The notes: a model not told the origin generated them from the letters alone. A stretch of DNA of 56,709 bases from Ruminiclostridium sp. (GCA_017395555.1 JAFPUE010000093.1:1-56709), one strand, 5' to 3'. Counted from the first letter of the stretch, positions 27,335 to 35,655 are shown. Made by a program: numbers and translations.

Positions 27335-28017
27335 TGACGATTAAAGCAACGGGCATCTGCAAGGAATTTATACGACAAGGTAAAAACACCAACAGGTTTA
27401 CAGCGGTCAGTCCGACCGATATTACGATAGAGCCCGGAAAAATGTATGTGCTTATGGGACGTTCGGGAAGCGGCAAAACCACACTTCTCAATATTCTTGC
27501 GGGCCTTCTGACACCGACCTCGGGCAAGGTGCTGTATGACAGCGAGGATATCTATGCGCTTGACGACGATAAGCTCTCGCGGTTCAGGTGTGAGCATATA
27601 GGAGTTATCCCGCAGGGACAGACCGCGATACATAGTCTTAATGTCATCGAAAATATCTGTCTGTCATATATGCTGTATGGCTCGTTTACAGAACGCGAAG
27701 CCGCTTACCCCGCGGCAAGAGAGCTTATGCAAAGGCTCGGTATTGCTGAGCTTGAAAAAGAGATGCCGTCCGCGCTTTCGGGCGGTGAGCTCCGACGAAT
27801 GGCAATAGCCCGTGCAATGCTCCGTAAACCGGACGTTATATTTGCAGATGAGCCTACCTGCGATCTTGATGACGAGAACACTGAACTTATGTTAAAAACG
27901 CTTAAAGAGACAGCAAAAAGCGGGACGGCAGTATTCGTTGTTACGCACGAAAAGGACGCTGTCGGTTATGCGGATATAAATCTGAATATGTCCGGCGGAG
28001 TGCTGACAATACAGTAA
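27334..28017 (+). CDS. ABC ATPase, MacB/LolD type
   Basis: This 227-residue ATPase starts at the ATG within TGATG, with AGGGGTG seven bases before; a TTG one codon earlier is the alternative. Walker A is GRSGSGKTT, the Q-loop PQGQ, the signature LSGGELRR, Walker B VIFADEPTCDLDD and the switch VTHE. It powers the FtsX-like permease directly upstream. Confidence 0.92.
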   Translation: MTIKATGICKEFIRQGKNTNRFTAVSPTDITIEPGKMYVLMGRSGSGKTTLLNILAGLLTPTSGKVLYDSEDIYALDDDKLSRFRCEHIGVIPQGQTAIHSLNVIENICLSYMLYGSFTEREAAYPAARELMQRLGIAELEKEMPSALSGGELRRMAIARAMLRKPDVIFADEPTCDLDDENTELMLKTLKETAKSGTAVFVVTHEKDAVGYADINLNMSGGVLTIQ

Positions 28018-28064
28018 ACTACGGCTATATGCCGTAAAAATAAATCTGAAAGGAAGAATTAAAA

Positions 28065-28355
28065 ATGAGTGCTTGGAAAAACATTGCATTACTTGCGGGA
28101 GGCTTTCTTATCGGAACAGCGGGAGTAAAAATTCTCGGCTCGAAGGAAGCAAGAAAGGTGTATGCTCACACGACCGCCGCGGTGATACGCGCGAAGGACT
28201 GCGTTATGACAAAGGCAGACGAGATACGCGAAGGCTGCGGTGATATTCTCGCGGAAGCGCGTGACATCAACGAAAAGAAGGAGAAAGAATGTCCTGATAT
28301 TATCGAAGACGAAAGCGAAAATTCTGCCGAAGAAACGGAGACGAAAGAGGAATGA
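28065..28355 (+). CDS. DUF6110 family small membrane protein
   Basis: This 96-residue protein has one N-terminal glycine-rich helix (ALLAGGFLIGTAGVKILGS) and a charged cytoplasmic tail rich in Glu and Lys from about residue 55. It matches the DUF6110 family as I know it, which accompanies a particular P-type ATPase in gut Firmicutes. It overlaps the ATPase gene by ATGA, which argues for a working complex, perhaps a regulator or metal chaperone. Confidence 0.8.
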   Translation: MSAWKNIALLAGGFLIGTAGVKILGSKEARKVYAHTTAAVIRAKDCVMTKADEIREGCGDILAEARDINEKKEKECPDIIEDESENSAEETETKEE

Positions 28356-30451
28356 AATGCGCCATTCTTCATGAATCAAACGGGCGGATGAGGGTACATA
28401 TCGGACGCGGCAGAATGTCGCTGAAACAGGCGGATATTCTCGAATACTATCTGCGTTCGAAGCCCTTCGTCCGCGACGTAAAGGTGTTTGACCGCACCGG
28501 AGATGCCGTGATATTCTATCGCGGCGGCAGGTGTGATGTTGTTACTGCGCTGTCGAGATTCACCTACACCGACGAGAAAATATGCGCTCTCGTACCGGAG
28601 CACACAGGCAGAGAGCTTGACCGTCAGTTCGAGGACAGGCTGATATTCATGCTTGCCAAAAAGGCGTTTTCGATGCTATTTCTGCCCGATAAAATACGCT
28701 TTGCGATCGCGGTGATAAAGTCTCTAAAATACATCGGAGAGGCGCTTAAATGTATCGCGAAACGTGAAATACGTGTTGAGATACTTGACGCTACAGCGAT
28801 AGTCGTTTCGCTGCTTCGCGGTGACAGAAAAACCGCAGCATCGGTGATGTTCCTGCTGGGTCTCGGCGAGCTCCTCGAAGACTGGACGCACAAGCGTTCG
28901 GTGGATGACCTCGCGCGGACAATGTCGCTTGGTGTCGATAAAGTCTGGATGATAAGCGGCGGTTCGGAAGTTCTCGTTCCGATAAACACTGTCGAAGCGG
29001 GAGCGGAAATATCCGTCCGCACGGGCAGTATGATACCGCTCGACGGAGTTGTTACCACGGGTGAGGCCGAGGTAAATCAGGCGTCGATGACAGGTGAGTC
29101 CATGCCCGTTCACAAGAAGCCCGGAAGCTACGTTTACGCGGGTACTGTCGTCGAGGACGGAAGCGTTATCGTGCGCGTTGACAAGACCTCGGGAAGCGGC
29201 AAATATGACCGCATTGTCAAGATGATCGAGGAGTCGGAAAAGCTGAAATCCAATGCCGAAAGCAAGGCTTCGCGGCTCGCCGATAAACTTGTTCCGTACA
29301 GCCTCGGCGGCACGCTTCTGACGTATCTTCTGACGCGCAACACGACAAAGGCGCTGTCCATTCTTATGGTGGATTTTTCGTGCGCATTAAAGCTTGCCAT
29401 GCCGATCTCGGTTATAGCTGCTATGCGTGAGTGCGGCAGTTACGGCATCACAGTCAAGGGTGGAAAATTTCTCGAAGCTGTCGCGGAAGCGGACACTATC
29501 GTGTTCGACAAGACCGGTACGCTCACTTACGCAGAGCCGAGAGTAGCGAAGATCGTGACCTTCGGAAATAACGATGAGGCCGAATGTCTGCGGCTCGCGG
29601 CATGTCTCGAAGAGCATTACCCACACTCGATTGCTAACGCAGTTGTGAACGAGGCCGAACGGCGCGGACTGTTACACGAGGAAAAACACTCGGCTGTGCA
29701 GTACGTTGTCGCACACGGCATTTCAAGCTCGATAGACGGTGAGAAAGCCGTTATCGGAAGCTATCATTTCGTGTTCGAAGACGAGTGCGCAACAATTCCC
29801 GACGGCGAGGAAACAAAGCTGGACAAACTCCCGAGCGAGTATTCGCACCTTTATCTCACGGTCGGCGGAGTCCTCGCGGCTGTTATCTGTATCGAAGATC
29901 CGCTGCGTGATGAGGCTGCCGACATTGTCACGAAGCTGAAAGAGCTCGGCATAAAAAAGACCGTGATGATGACCGGAGACAGCAAGCGCACTACCGAAGC
30001 TGTGGCAGCAGCGGTCGGCGTTGATGAGTATTATTACGAGGTGTTGCCCGAAGACAAGGCGGAGTTCATCAGGCGTGAACACGCGGCCGGGCGCAGAGTG
30101 ATAATGATAGGCGACGGCGTGAACGATTCCCCTGCCCTGTCCGAAGCCGATGCGGGAATTGCCATAAGCACGGGCGCTGCGATAGCCCGTGAGATCGCCG
30201 ACATAACCATTTCCGCCGATGACCTGTACTGTCTGCTGACTCTGCGTAAGATAAGCACGGCGCTGATGAAGCGTATAGGCTTCAACTACCGCTCGATAAT
30301 CGGATTCAATCTCGCGCTTATCGTGCTCGGTGTCGCGGGTGTGATACCGCCGACGACATCCGCACTGCTGCACAATTCTTCGACGGTGCTGATAGGGACA
30401 GCAAGCATGAGAAATTATCTCGGAAAGGAAGATGCAAATGAAACAGCATAA
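28352..30451 (+). CDS. Heavy-metal P1B-type ATPase
   Basis: This 699-residue ATPase has a degenerate N-terminal HMA-like region without CxxC, then TGES at 247-250, the metal-site helix DFSCALKLAMP (SCALK at 343-347 in place of CPC), the phosphorylated aspartate in DKTGT (386) and GDGVNDSPALSEAD near the end. It moves a transition metal out of the cell. The SC motif is closer to CtpC-like ATPases than to copper or zinc pumps, so Fe, Mn or a related metal is plausible. Its neighbours, DUF6110 and the 26-residue protein, probably form one unit with it. Confidence 0.92.
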   Translation: MKCAILHESNGRMRVHIGRGRMSLKQADILEYYLRSKPFVRDVKVFDRTGDAVIFYRGGRCDVVTALSRFTYTDEKICALVPEHTGRELDRQFEDRLIFMLAKKAFSMLFLPDKIRFAIAVIKSLKYIGEALKCIAKREIRVEILDATAIVVSLLRGDRKTAASVMFLLGLGELLEDWTHKRSVDDLARTMSLGVDKVWMISGGSEVLVPINTVEAGAEISVRTGSMIPLDGVVTTGEAEVNQASMTGESMPVHKKPGSYVYAGTVVEDGSVIVRVDKTSGSGKYDRIVKMIEESEKLKSNAESKASRLADKLVPYSLGGTLLTYLLTRNTTKALSILMVDFSCALKLAMPISVIAAMRECGSYGITVKGGKFLEAVAEADTIVFDKTGTLTYAEPRVAKIVTFGNNDEAECLRLAACLEEHYPHSIANAVVNEAERRGLLHEEKHSAVQYVVAHGISSSIDGEKAVIGSYHFVFEDECATIPDGEETKLDKLPSEYSHLYLTVGGVLAAVICIEDPLRDEAADIVTKLKELGIKKTVMMTGDSKRTTEAVAAAVGVDEYYYEVLPEDKAEFIRREHAAGRRVIMIGDGVNDSPALSEADAGIAISTGAAIAREIADITISADDLYCLLTLRKISTALMKRIGFNYRSIIGFNLALIVLGVAGVIPPTTSALLHNSSTVLIGTASMRNYLGKEDANETA

Positions 30452-30518
30452 ATTTTGGGCATGGGCAATGATATTCTGCCTTTTTATGGTAATGGTTACA
30501 GGCTATAGGCATAAATGA
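30438..30518 (+). CDS. 26-residue membrane peptide (DUF6219-like)
   Basis: A short frame, MKQHKFWAWAMIFC followed by LFMVMVTGYRHK, overlaps the end of the ATPase gene by 14 bp. It is a single hydrophobic helix flanked by Lys/His on both sides. I recall similar very short proteins (annotated DUF6219) behind the same ATPase in related genomes. The overlap suggests translational coupling, and the peptide may be a small subunit of the pump. Confidence 0.6.
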   Translation: MKQHKFWAWAMIFCLFMVMVTGYRHK

Positions 30519-30536
30519 TGAGAGGCAAGTGTTGAT

Positions 30537-31175
30537 ATGAAATATTCCGGAGCGCCCGCAGGTATGTGGATGCTGTTTCACGGATCGTTCGGGAAAGCGC
30601 TTACTACTGTGCTGAACTACGATCACAAGACAGCAAAAAGCATTACCGCGAATGCAAAACAAAGGTTCAAAACGATCATCGGAAAGCTGCCCGAATTTGA
30701 AAAAGGCGACAGGTTCAGATCAAATATAATAAGCTGTGCTATGCTATCGGCATTCATTCTGAATCTGCCGAAGAAGCCAACTGTTGAACAGATCACGGAA
30801 TACTACAAAACCGGCATGGCGACCGGTGCAATGAAGTGGTTCTGCAAAAAAGGTGCTAAGAAAAAATTCGGCCCCGAAGATATTTCGAGAATGAAAAGGA
30901 CTGCTGATTTTAAAGCTGCGGACAGAAATCAGTACTCGTGGAATATGGACTTCCGCGAATACGAGGACGGCAGCGGATACGAGGCGAAATTCTACAAATG
31001 CGGCATCTGCACGCTGATGAAGGAGCTCGGAATTTATGAGTATGTCCCCGCGATGTGCGCGCTCGACTACACCATGGCGGAACTCGGCGGAGTAAGTGAT
31101 TTTGTGCGGGAATACACTCTCGCGTCGGGCGGACCGTACTGTGACTGCGGGTACAAAAAGAAGAGAGGAGTATAA
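30537..31175 (+). CDS. L-2-amino-thiazoline-4-carboxylate hydrolase-like protein
   Basis: This 212-residue protein matches the ATC hydrolase family by its helical N-terminal half, the ATGAMKWF region, the KFYKCGICTLMKELG segment and the CALDYTMAEL helix near the C terminus; it ends in a cysteine pair (YCDCG). The founding enzyme opens the thiazoline ring of ATC on the way to cysteine, but many homologs in gut Firmicutes are uncharacterised. A second copy is at 46339. Their position beside siderophore-type transporters invites a role on thiazoline-containing molecules, which is speculative. Confidence 0.75.
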   Translation: MKYSGAPAGMWMLFHGSFGKALTTVLNYDHKTAKSITANAKQRFKTIIGKLPEFEKGDRFRSNIISCAMLSAFILNLPKKPTVEQITEYYKTGMATGAMKWFCKKGAKKKFGPEDISRMKRTADFKAADRNQYSWNMDFREYEDGSGYEAKFYKCGICTLMKELGIYEYVPAMCALDYTMAELGGVSDFVREYTLASGGPYCDCGYKKKRGV

Positions 31176-31179
31176 AGCT

Positions 31180-32613
31180 GTGAAAAACAAAGAATCTGTG
31201 TGGAATCATTTTGCTCCGGTCTATGACCTTTTTATGTGTGTTAATCGTCCCGCGTACCGCGAAATGTACGCAATGATACGCAGAGCGATCGCCGGAAAGA
31301 CGGTGCTGGAGCTCGCAACCGGCACGGGACTTATCGCGAAGAATGTCGCAGATGCGGCGGAAAACATGATAGCAACAGATTTTGCCGGGAAAATGCTCAC
31401 GCAGGCAAGAAAAGGATATGTGCCGTCAAACCTTGATTTTCAGCTTGCGGATGCTTCGTTCCTGCCTTTCGATGATGACAGCTTCGATGTTGTTATCATC
31501 TCGAATGCATTGCACATAATACCCTCTCCCGAAAAGGTGCTTGCTGAAATAAGACGCGTTCTGCGTCCGGGCGGGAGGCTTATCGCACCTAATTTCATTC
31601 ACGCGGACGGAAATACAGTGAGCAATATAATGTCAAAGCTGCTGTCCGCCGCCGGCGTTACATTCGAAGCGAGCTGGGACGAGGAAGAATATGAAAACTT
31701 CATCGTAAACAACGGGTTCAACATGATAAGCCACACTGTCCTTAACGCAGTTATTCCGCTGATGTACACGGAATGTGAGCTGAAGGACGCGCCGCTGAAA
31801 AAGACATACTCGCTGTTTGACCGATTACCCGACGAACCCGATTACAAGAATTGGGTACCGAACGGAATGATTGCGGGATTCTGCGCGGGAGCAGGCGCAC
31901 TTGCGATCGGATCGGTAATTGCAAAAAAGAGCAGGTGTTCATTCGGCAAAGCGGCTTCGTTCCTGCTGGGCGCAGGGGCTGTTGGCTGCGGTATAGCATC
32001 GGCATGGCTTATCTGGTCGCACGAAAAGTATTCCTACAAAGGCGAGCGGAAGCTCTCAAAGCAGATCGTCGAGGGAACGGCAAAGTTTGTCACTATACCC
32101 GACGGGGGCATCGGACTCGATGTCGGCTGCGGAAGCGGTGCGCTGACTATCGCGTGTGCAAAGAAAAATCCCGGCGCTAAGATGATCGGAATTGATCGCT
32201 GGGGAGCCGAATATGCTTCGTTCAACAAGGAACTCTGCGAAAGGAACGCACGCTCCGAAGGCGTAAGTGAACGCACGGAATTTATGCCCGGGAACGCTCT
32301 GAAACTCGATTTTGCTGACGAGACCTTTGACGCTGTAACGAGCAACTATGTTTATCACAACATTTCCGGAGCCGACAAGCAGGAACTGCTTCTCGAAACA
32401 CTCCGTGTGCTGAAAAAAGGCGGTACGTTCGCCATACACGACATTATGTCTGAACGCAGATACGGAGATATGCGTGCATTTGCCGATCGTCTACGCGATA
32501 TGGGCTATGAGAAAGTCGAACTTATCGACACAACAAACGGGCTGTTTATGACAAAGGCTGAGGCGGCTCTGCTTGCGCTCAAAGGCTCGACGGTGCTTTA
32601 CGGTGTGAAATGA
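31180..32613 (+). CDS. Double SAM methyltransferase with a membrane hairpin between the domains
   Basis: 477 residues from GTG at 31180, nine bases after GAGAGGAG. The first methyltransferase domain has motif I VLELATGTG (42-50), DASFLPFDDDSFD and VLRPGGRL. Two hydrophobic helices at about 229-247 and 259-280 follow. The second domain has motif I IGLDVGCGSG (311-320), GNALKLDFADETFD and VLKKGGTF. Both look catalytically complete. The second half, with its helices and the DRLPDEPDYKNWVP lead-in, occurs as a separate protein in related bacteria, so this is probably a gene fusion. Last gene of the long plus-strand run. Substrate unknown. Confidence 0.82.
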   Translation: MKNKESVWNHFAPVYDLFMCVNRPAYREMYAMIRRAIAGKTVLELATGTGLIAKNVADAAENMIATDFAGKMLTQARKGYVPSNLDFQLADASFLPFDDDSFDVVIISNALHIIPSPEKVLAEIRRVLRPGGRLIAPNFIHADGNTVSNIMSKLLSAAGVTFEASWDEEEYENFIVNNGFNMISHTVLNAVIPLMYTECELKDAPLKKTYSLFDRLPDEPDYKNWVPNGMIAGFCAGAGALAIGSVIAKKSRCSFGKAASFLLGAGAVGCGIASAWLIWSHEKYSYKGERKLSKQIVEGTAKFVTIPDGGIGLDVGCGSGALTIACAKKNPGAKMIGIDRWGAEYASFNKELCERNARSEGVSERTEFMPGNALKLDFADETFDAVTSNYVYHNISGADKQELLLETLRVLKKGGTFAIHDIMSERRYGDMRAFADRLRDMGYEKVELIDTTNGLFMTKAEAALLALKGSTVLYGVK

Positions 32614-32623
32614 AGAAAAGATA

Positions 32624-33538
32624 TTATATCTGCATTTTTCTTTTCATAATGCTTATCATCTCGTCCCAGCCCTGACGCGCTTCTTTAACAACGGGAAACG
32701 CCGGATAGCAATGGAACATTCCTTTGCCCACTATCATTTCGTATTTAACGCCGTACTTTTTCATTGCTTCTTCAAAAGACGGCGCAAAAGCGTACAGAAC
32801 CTCGTCACTGCCATAAACGAAGGTCACCTCGGGACAGCAAGTAAAGTCACCGAGCTGGAGATATATCATATAATCCGGAACGCTTTCGCTGCTGTGCCGC
32901 ATTATCTCTTCCGCGGTCTTAACGTAGTCCGCCGAAATGATGATGTCCTTTTTGTCGAGTTCTTTCAGCCTTTCTCGTTCCTTATCGTTTACCGCGCAGC
33001 AGCCCGGAGAAAGAACCATGATATAACGCGGACGCGGAAGGGTTATGCACTCCGCGTTCATATACGCAATAAGTCCGAGCGCGAGATTTCCGCCGGACGA
33101 AAACCCGATAACGGAGATATTTTCCGGGCTGTGATCTTCAAGCATTTTTCTGTATGTCTCACATATCATCTCATACGCTTTGTTCAGAGGATAGTCTGTA
33201 CACAACGGATAATAAGGTATGTACAGATCAAGTCCCGTTTCCTTGCTGAAATGCAACGCCTTCTTTATCATAGACGGATGAGGTTTTCCCACCATGCCTC
33301 CGCCTATGATGAAAAGATTTGCTTTTTCGGTAAATTCTTTATGCGTCATTTTCAGCACCGGAAAACCCATTACGGAATCCTTTGATACTGTTATTTCCTT
33401 GTCCTTGATCTCGGGAATTCCGATTTTTGCGTTCTGCTTCTTCTTGAATTCTATAATCTCGTCGGCAGACATTTTTCCTCTGTTTTTCAATCGGGAGGCT
33501 TTGACTGCGCATTTCAGTATTTTGTATTTAAGTGACAT
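32624..33538 (-). CDS. Alpha/beta hydrolase, acetyl-esterase (HSL-like) type
   Basis: This 304-residue protein has FIIGGGMVGKPH where HGGG would form the oxyanion hole, DLYIPYYPL, and the nucleophile elbow GFSSGGNLA, with histidine in KGMFHCYPAFP near the C terminus. These fit hydrolase_3/esterase-lipase family enzymes. The gene converges on the double methyltransferase with 10 bp between stops and no terminator. Ribosome site AAAAAGGAGAAGAA. Substrate unknown. Confidence 0.83.
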   Translation of the reverse strand: MSLKYKILKCAVKASRLKNRGKMSADEIIEFKKKQNAKIGIPEIKDKEITVSKDSVMGFPVLKMTHKEFTEKANLFIIGGGMVGKPHPSMIKKALHFSKETGLDLYIPYYPLCTDYPLNKAYEMICETYRKMLEDHSPENISVIGFSSGGNLALGLIAYMNAECITLPRPRYIMVLSPGCCAVNDKERERLKELDKKDIIISADYVKTAEEIMRHSSESVPDYMIYLQLGDFTCCPEVTFVYGSDEVLYAFAPSFEEAMKKYGVKYEMIVGKGMFHCYPAFPVVKEARQGWDEMISIMKRKMQI

Positions 33539-33598
33539 TTCTTCTCCTTTTTATATGCGGCTTTGCTTGTAATTAACGGCTCGTATCTGTAAAACAAG

Positions 33599-33633
33599 TA
33601 TCCACGCTAAACAGGATCTGCTTAACGTGGATA
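33599..33633 (-). terminator. Probable terminator of the DUF3793-flavodoxin-DUF2325 operon
   Basis: A 16-bp stem with two wobble pairs and a 3-nt loop (arms TATCCACGTTAAGCAG and CTGTTTAGCGTGGATA on the minus strand) is followed by CTTGTTTT. A second hairpin, GAAGGTTTC/GAAACCTTC, lies between it and the DUF2325 stop. Both are placed as expected for the end of that operon. Confidence 0.65.
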
Positions 33634-33684
33634 AATGAAAATGGAGAGGATCGAAGGTTTCTTTATGAAACCTTCCGGTAACTG

Positions 33685-33969
33685 CTAACTAATACAGAAC
33701 TGCTCAAGCACAGTCTTCAATGCGTTCGCGCTGGCATTGTGTATCTTGGCGACCCGAAAGCTCTGTTTCTGCGCCTTCTGATCGACCTTGTGTGCCATTT
33801 TATGTGAGCAGGTATTCGTGAATAAGACGACAAGATCGGGACTTCCGAGCTTGTTCTCGAAATCCGCGGGCATTTGTGTGAACACCTTTGATTTGCAGTT
33901 ATAGCTGCTGCAGATCTCCTTGTATTTTGTCGCCATGCGGTCGTTGCCGCCTACAACTACTACGCTCAT
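33685..33969 (-). CDS. DUF2325 domain protein
   Basis: This 94-residue protein is one DUF2325 domain: it opens with VVVVGGNDRMATKYKEI, contains a VVLFTNTCSHKMAH segment and ends in ALKTVLEQF. The domain looks like a small Rossmann-like fold, with a cysteine and histidine (CSH) in a spot that could bind metal. It follows the flavodoxin gene by 3 bp. DUF2325 genes often sit in iron-starvation operons of Clostridia; function not established. Confidence 0.85.
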   Translation of the reverse strand: MSVVVVGGNDRMATKYKEICSSYNCKSKVFTQMPADFENKLGSPDLVVLFTNTCSHKMAHKVDQKAQKQSFRVAKIHNASANALKTVLEQFCIS

Positions 33970-33972
33970 AAT

Positions 33973-34380
33973 TCAGCTTGCGAGTTCTTCGCCAAGCTTT
34001 CGAAGCTCGGCGAGCTCGGTATCATTCGGTTCGAGATTTACGGTATATCCCGCGTCGTTCACGATCGTTGCACCTGCGGCTCTGACGCGGTCTTCCCACG
34101 TTCTCATGAACTGTCCGTCGCCCCAGTCATACGAGCCGAAAAGCACGATCTTCTTGCCGCTTATTTTATCCTCGATACCCGCGAAGAACGGCTCGAACTC
34201 CGATTCTTCGAGGACTTCGTCACCCATTGCGGGGCTTCCCAGACCGAGCGCGTCATAATCCGCGATGTTGCCGTTAAAATCCGTAACGCTTATAGCCTCG
34301 ACTCCTGCGCCCTGAGCGACCGCCTTTGCCATAGCCTCGGTATTGCCCGTGCCGCTCCAATAAATAACTGCTGCTGCCAT
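33973..34380 (-). CDS. Flavodoxin
   Basis: This 135-residue protein has the FMN phosphate-binding loop YWSGTGNTEAMAK at residues 6-18, followed by ALGSPAMGDE and FGSYDWGDGQ for the isoalloxazine loops, at normal short-chain flavodoxin length. Flavodoxin replaces ferredoxin in electron transfer when iron is scarce, which fits control by the operator upstream of this operon. Confidence 0.95.
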   Translation of the reverse strand: MAAAVIYWSGTGNTEAMAKAVAQGAGVEAISVTDFNGNIADYDALGLGSPAMGDEVLEESEFEPFFAGIEDKISGKKIVLFGSYDWGDGQFMRTWEDRVRAAGATIVNDAGYTVNLEPNDTELAELRKLGEELAS

Positions 34381-34396
34381 AAAATGACCTCCTGTT

Positions 34397-34966
34397 TTAT
34401 GAAATTCTGAGAGCGCGGTAAATATCGCAGCCCTCGTTTAGTTTATTGCACAGAAATTTTCTGCACTTTTCGTAGTTTGCAAATGTCCGCTTCGCGTGCT
34501 CCTCGGAGCCGTAAACTTTCCAGCACCCGCAGAGTTTGTAGTTGCACCCGTTGTTCGCGATAAAGCCCTTAACATCCTCGGCGGGGTAGTCGAGAAACAG
34601 CCCGATCTCGTGCGGAAATTCACATTCGCACATACGTTCGGACAGTCGTGTGAGCATAGCTTCGAGCCCGCTGTTCACATCATATCCTTCGGCGTTCAGC
34701 ATCGCCGCAGTCTCGGCTTCTCGCAGTCTCGCATACAGCTTCTTCTCGTTGTAAACAAGCAGTACACAGCGCGTTTCACACAGGTGCATTATGCGTATTT
34801 TCAGGCCTCTCTCGGCTGCGCGGCGGTTGAAGATACGTAGATGAATGTCGATGTCAAACTCCGAGCAGGACAGCGCGATAAGGCTTGCGCACTTGATGCC
34901 CATAAGTGTAGGAGCCGTATGGAATGCGAGTTTTCGATTAAAGCTGAAATATTCTTCTTTGGACAT
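34397..34966 (-). CDS. DUF3793 family protein
   Basis: This 189-residue protein starts at MSKEEYF after GGTGGTG; a GTG ten codons upstream is less likely. It shows DUF3793 features: AFHTAPTLMGIKCASLI near the N terminus, an ETRCVLLVYN strand, EFPHEIGLFLDYPAEDVKGF and CGCWKVYGS. It starts the operon with flavodoxin and DUF2325. The family is common next to flavodoxin in anaerobic Firmicutes; function is unknown, and the conserved cysteines suggest metal or redox contact. Confidence 0.88.
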   Translation of the reverse strand: MSKEEYFSFNRKLAFHTAPTLMGIKCASLIALSCSEFDIDIHLRIFNRRAAERGLKIRIMHLCETRCVLLVYNEKKLYARLREAETAAMLNAEGYDVNSGLEAMLTRLSERMCECEFPHEIGLFLDYPAEDVKGFIANNGCNYKLCGCWKVYGSEEHAKRTFANYEKCRKFLCNKLNEGCDIYRALRIS

Positions 34967-35002
34967 TATTTCACCACCAATATAGTTTGCGACCACTAAC
35001 TG

Positions 35003-35066
35003 TTGTAAACAAGTTAGCGCGCGCTAACTTGTTTACAAGTATAGCATAGATTCTAAGATTTGTCAA
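35003..35066 (-). promoter_or_regulatory. Promoter with 36-bp perfect palindromic operator
   Basis: On the minus strand TTGACA (35066-35061), 17 bp, TATACT (35043-35038) lead into a 36-bp perfect palindrome at 35003-35038. Its central 16 bp are GTTAGCGCGCGCTAAC, the best match in the window to the shared operator, and the outer arms read TTGTAAACAA. It controls DUF3793-flavodoxin-DUF2325. Confidence 0.88.
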
Positions 35067-35142
35067 GTGTTTTTTCTTATTTATGTCAAATATTTCATCA
35101 CGACAGCCGCCGACCGAAAGATCGGAGTGCATTACATACTTA

Positions 35143-35508
35143 TTATGTTAATTTACTGAAGTGTTTTTTTAATGCTCTGTATGTCTCGTTTGAAATACAG
35201 CATTCTATCTTGTGTGCATCATCCAAAGCCGTTTTCAGTTTAACTCCCAATGCTATGAGCTTATCTGAAAGATAATCACAGCGTTTGATCGCCTCTCTGG
35301 CTTCATCGTTTCCTTTACTTGTCAGAAATACGCTTCTGTCTTCACAAAATTCAATATATTTCATTTCTTCAAGTTTTTTTAATGTATTACATACTGTTGC
35401 TCTTGAGATATTAAGATATTCTGCGAGCTCGATCCCTCTTACATTTTTATATTTCTTTTCAAGAGAGTATATCGCCTTTATATATGTCCTTATTGTCTCA
35501 GTTCTCAT
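35143..35508 (-). CDS. DtxR/MntR-family metal-dependent repressor
   Basis: This 121-residue protein starts at the ATG at 35508 (GGAGG five bases upstream). Residues 1-60 form the winged helix (IKAIYSLEKKY, VRGIELAEYLNISRATVCNTLKKLEEMKYIEF) and the rest the dimerisation helices, with candidate metal ligands in DDAHKIECCISNETY; the usual C..IEH of the family reads H..IEC here. It lacks the C-terminal SH3 domain of long DtxR forms. The palindromes with TTAGC/GCTAA halves across the window resemble DtxR-type sites, and one lies before this gene, so it is the best candidate for the regulator of all of them and probably regulates itself. Confidence 0.88.
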   Translation of the reverse strand: MRTETIRTYIKAIYSLEKKYKNVRGIELAEYLNISRATVCNTLKKLEEMKYIEFCEDRSVFLTSKGNDEAREAIKRCDYLSDKLIALGVKLKTALDDAHKIECCISNETYRALKKHFSKLT

Positions 35509-35642
35509 TTTTCCCTCCACATATCATGTTTAATTGATTCCGTTCTCTTGCAGATGCTGCCGCGCTTAATCATTTCTTTTTCCAACTCGACAAACGGCTG
35601 TACATCGACGCGTGACCCTATTGCAAGTACTGAAATTATCAT
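35505..35642 (-). pseudogene. N-terminal remnant of a GT1-type glycosyltransferase, translationally coupled to the repressor
   Basis: A 45-codon frame with its own GGAGAAG site encodes MIISVLAIGSRVDVQPFVEL then EKEMIKRGS, which looks like the first strand and loop of MGT/GT1 glycosyltransferases (IGSRGDVQPFVAL type). After about 29 residues similarity stops and an unrelated tail runs into the repressor start (ATGA overlap). It looks like a gene whose body was deleted, leaving promoter, operator and start. It may now serve as a leader that couples translation to the repressor. Confidence 0.6.
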
Positions 35643-35655
35643 AGTATCTTCTCCG

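Noticed and set aside
29628-29645. Half-site GCTAACGC inside the P-type ATPase gene
   Set aside because: Only one half is present and it is coding sequence without a partner.
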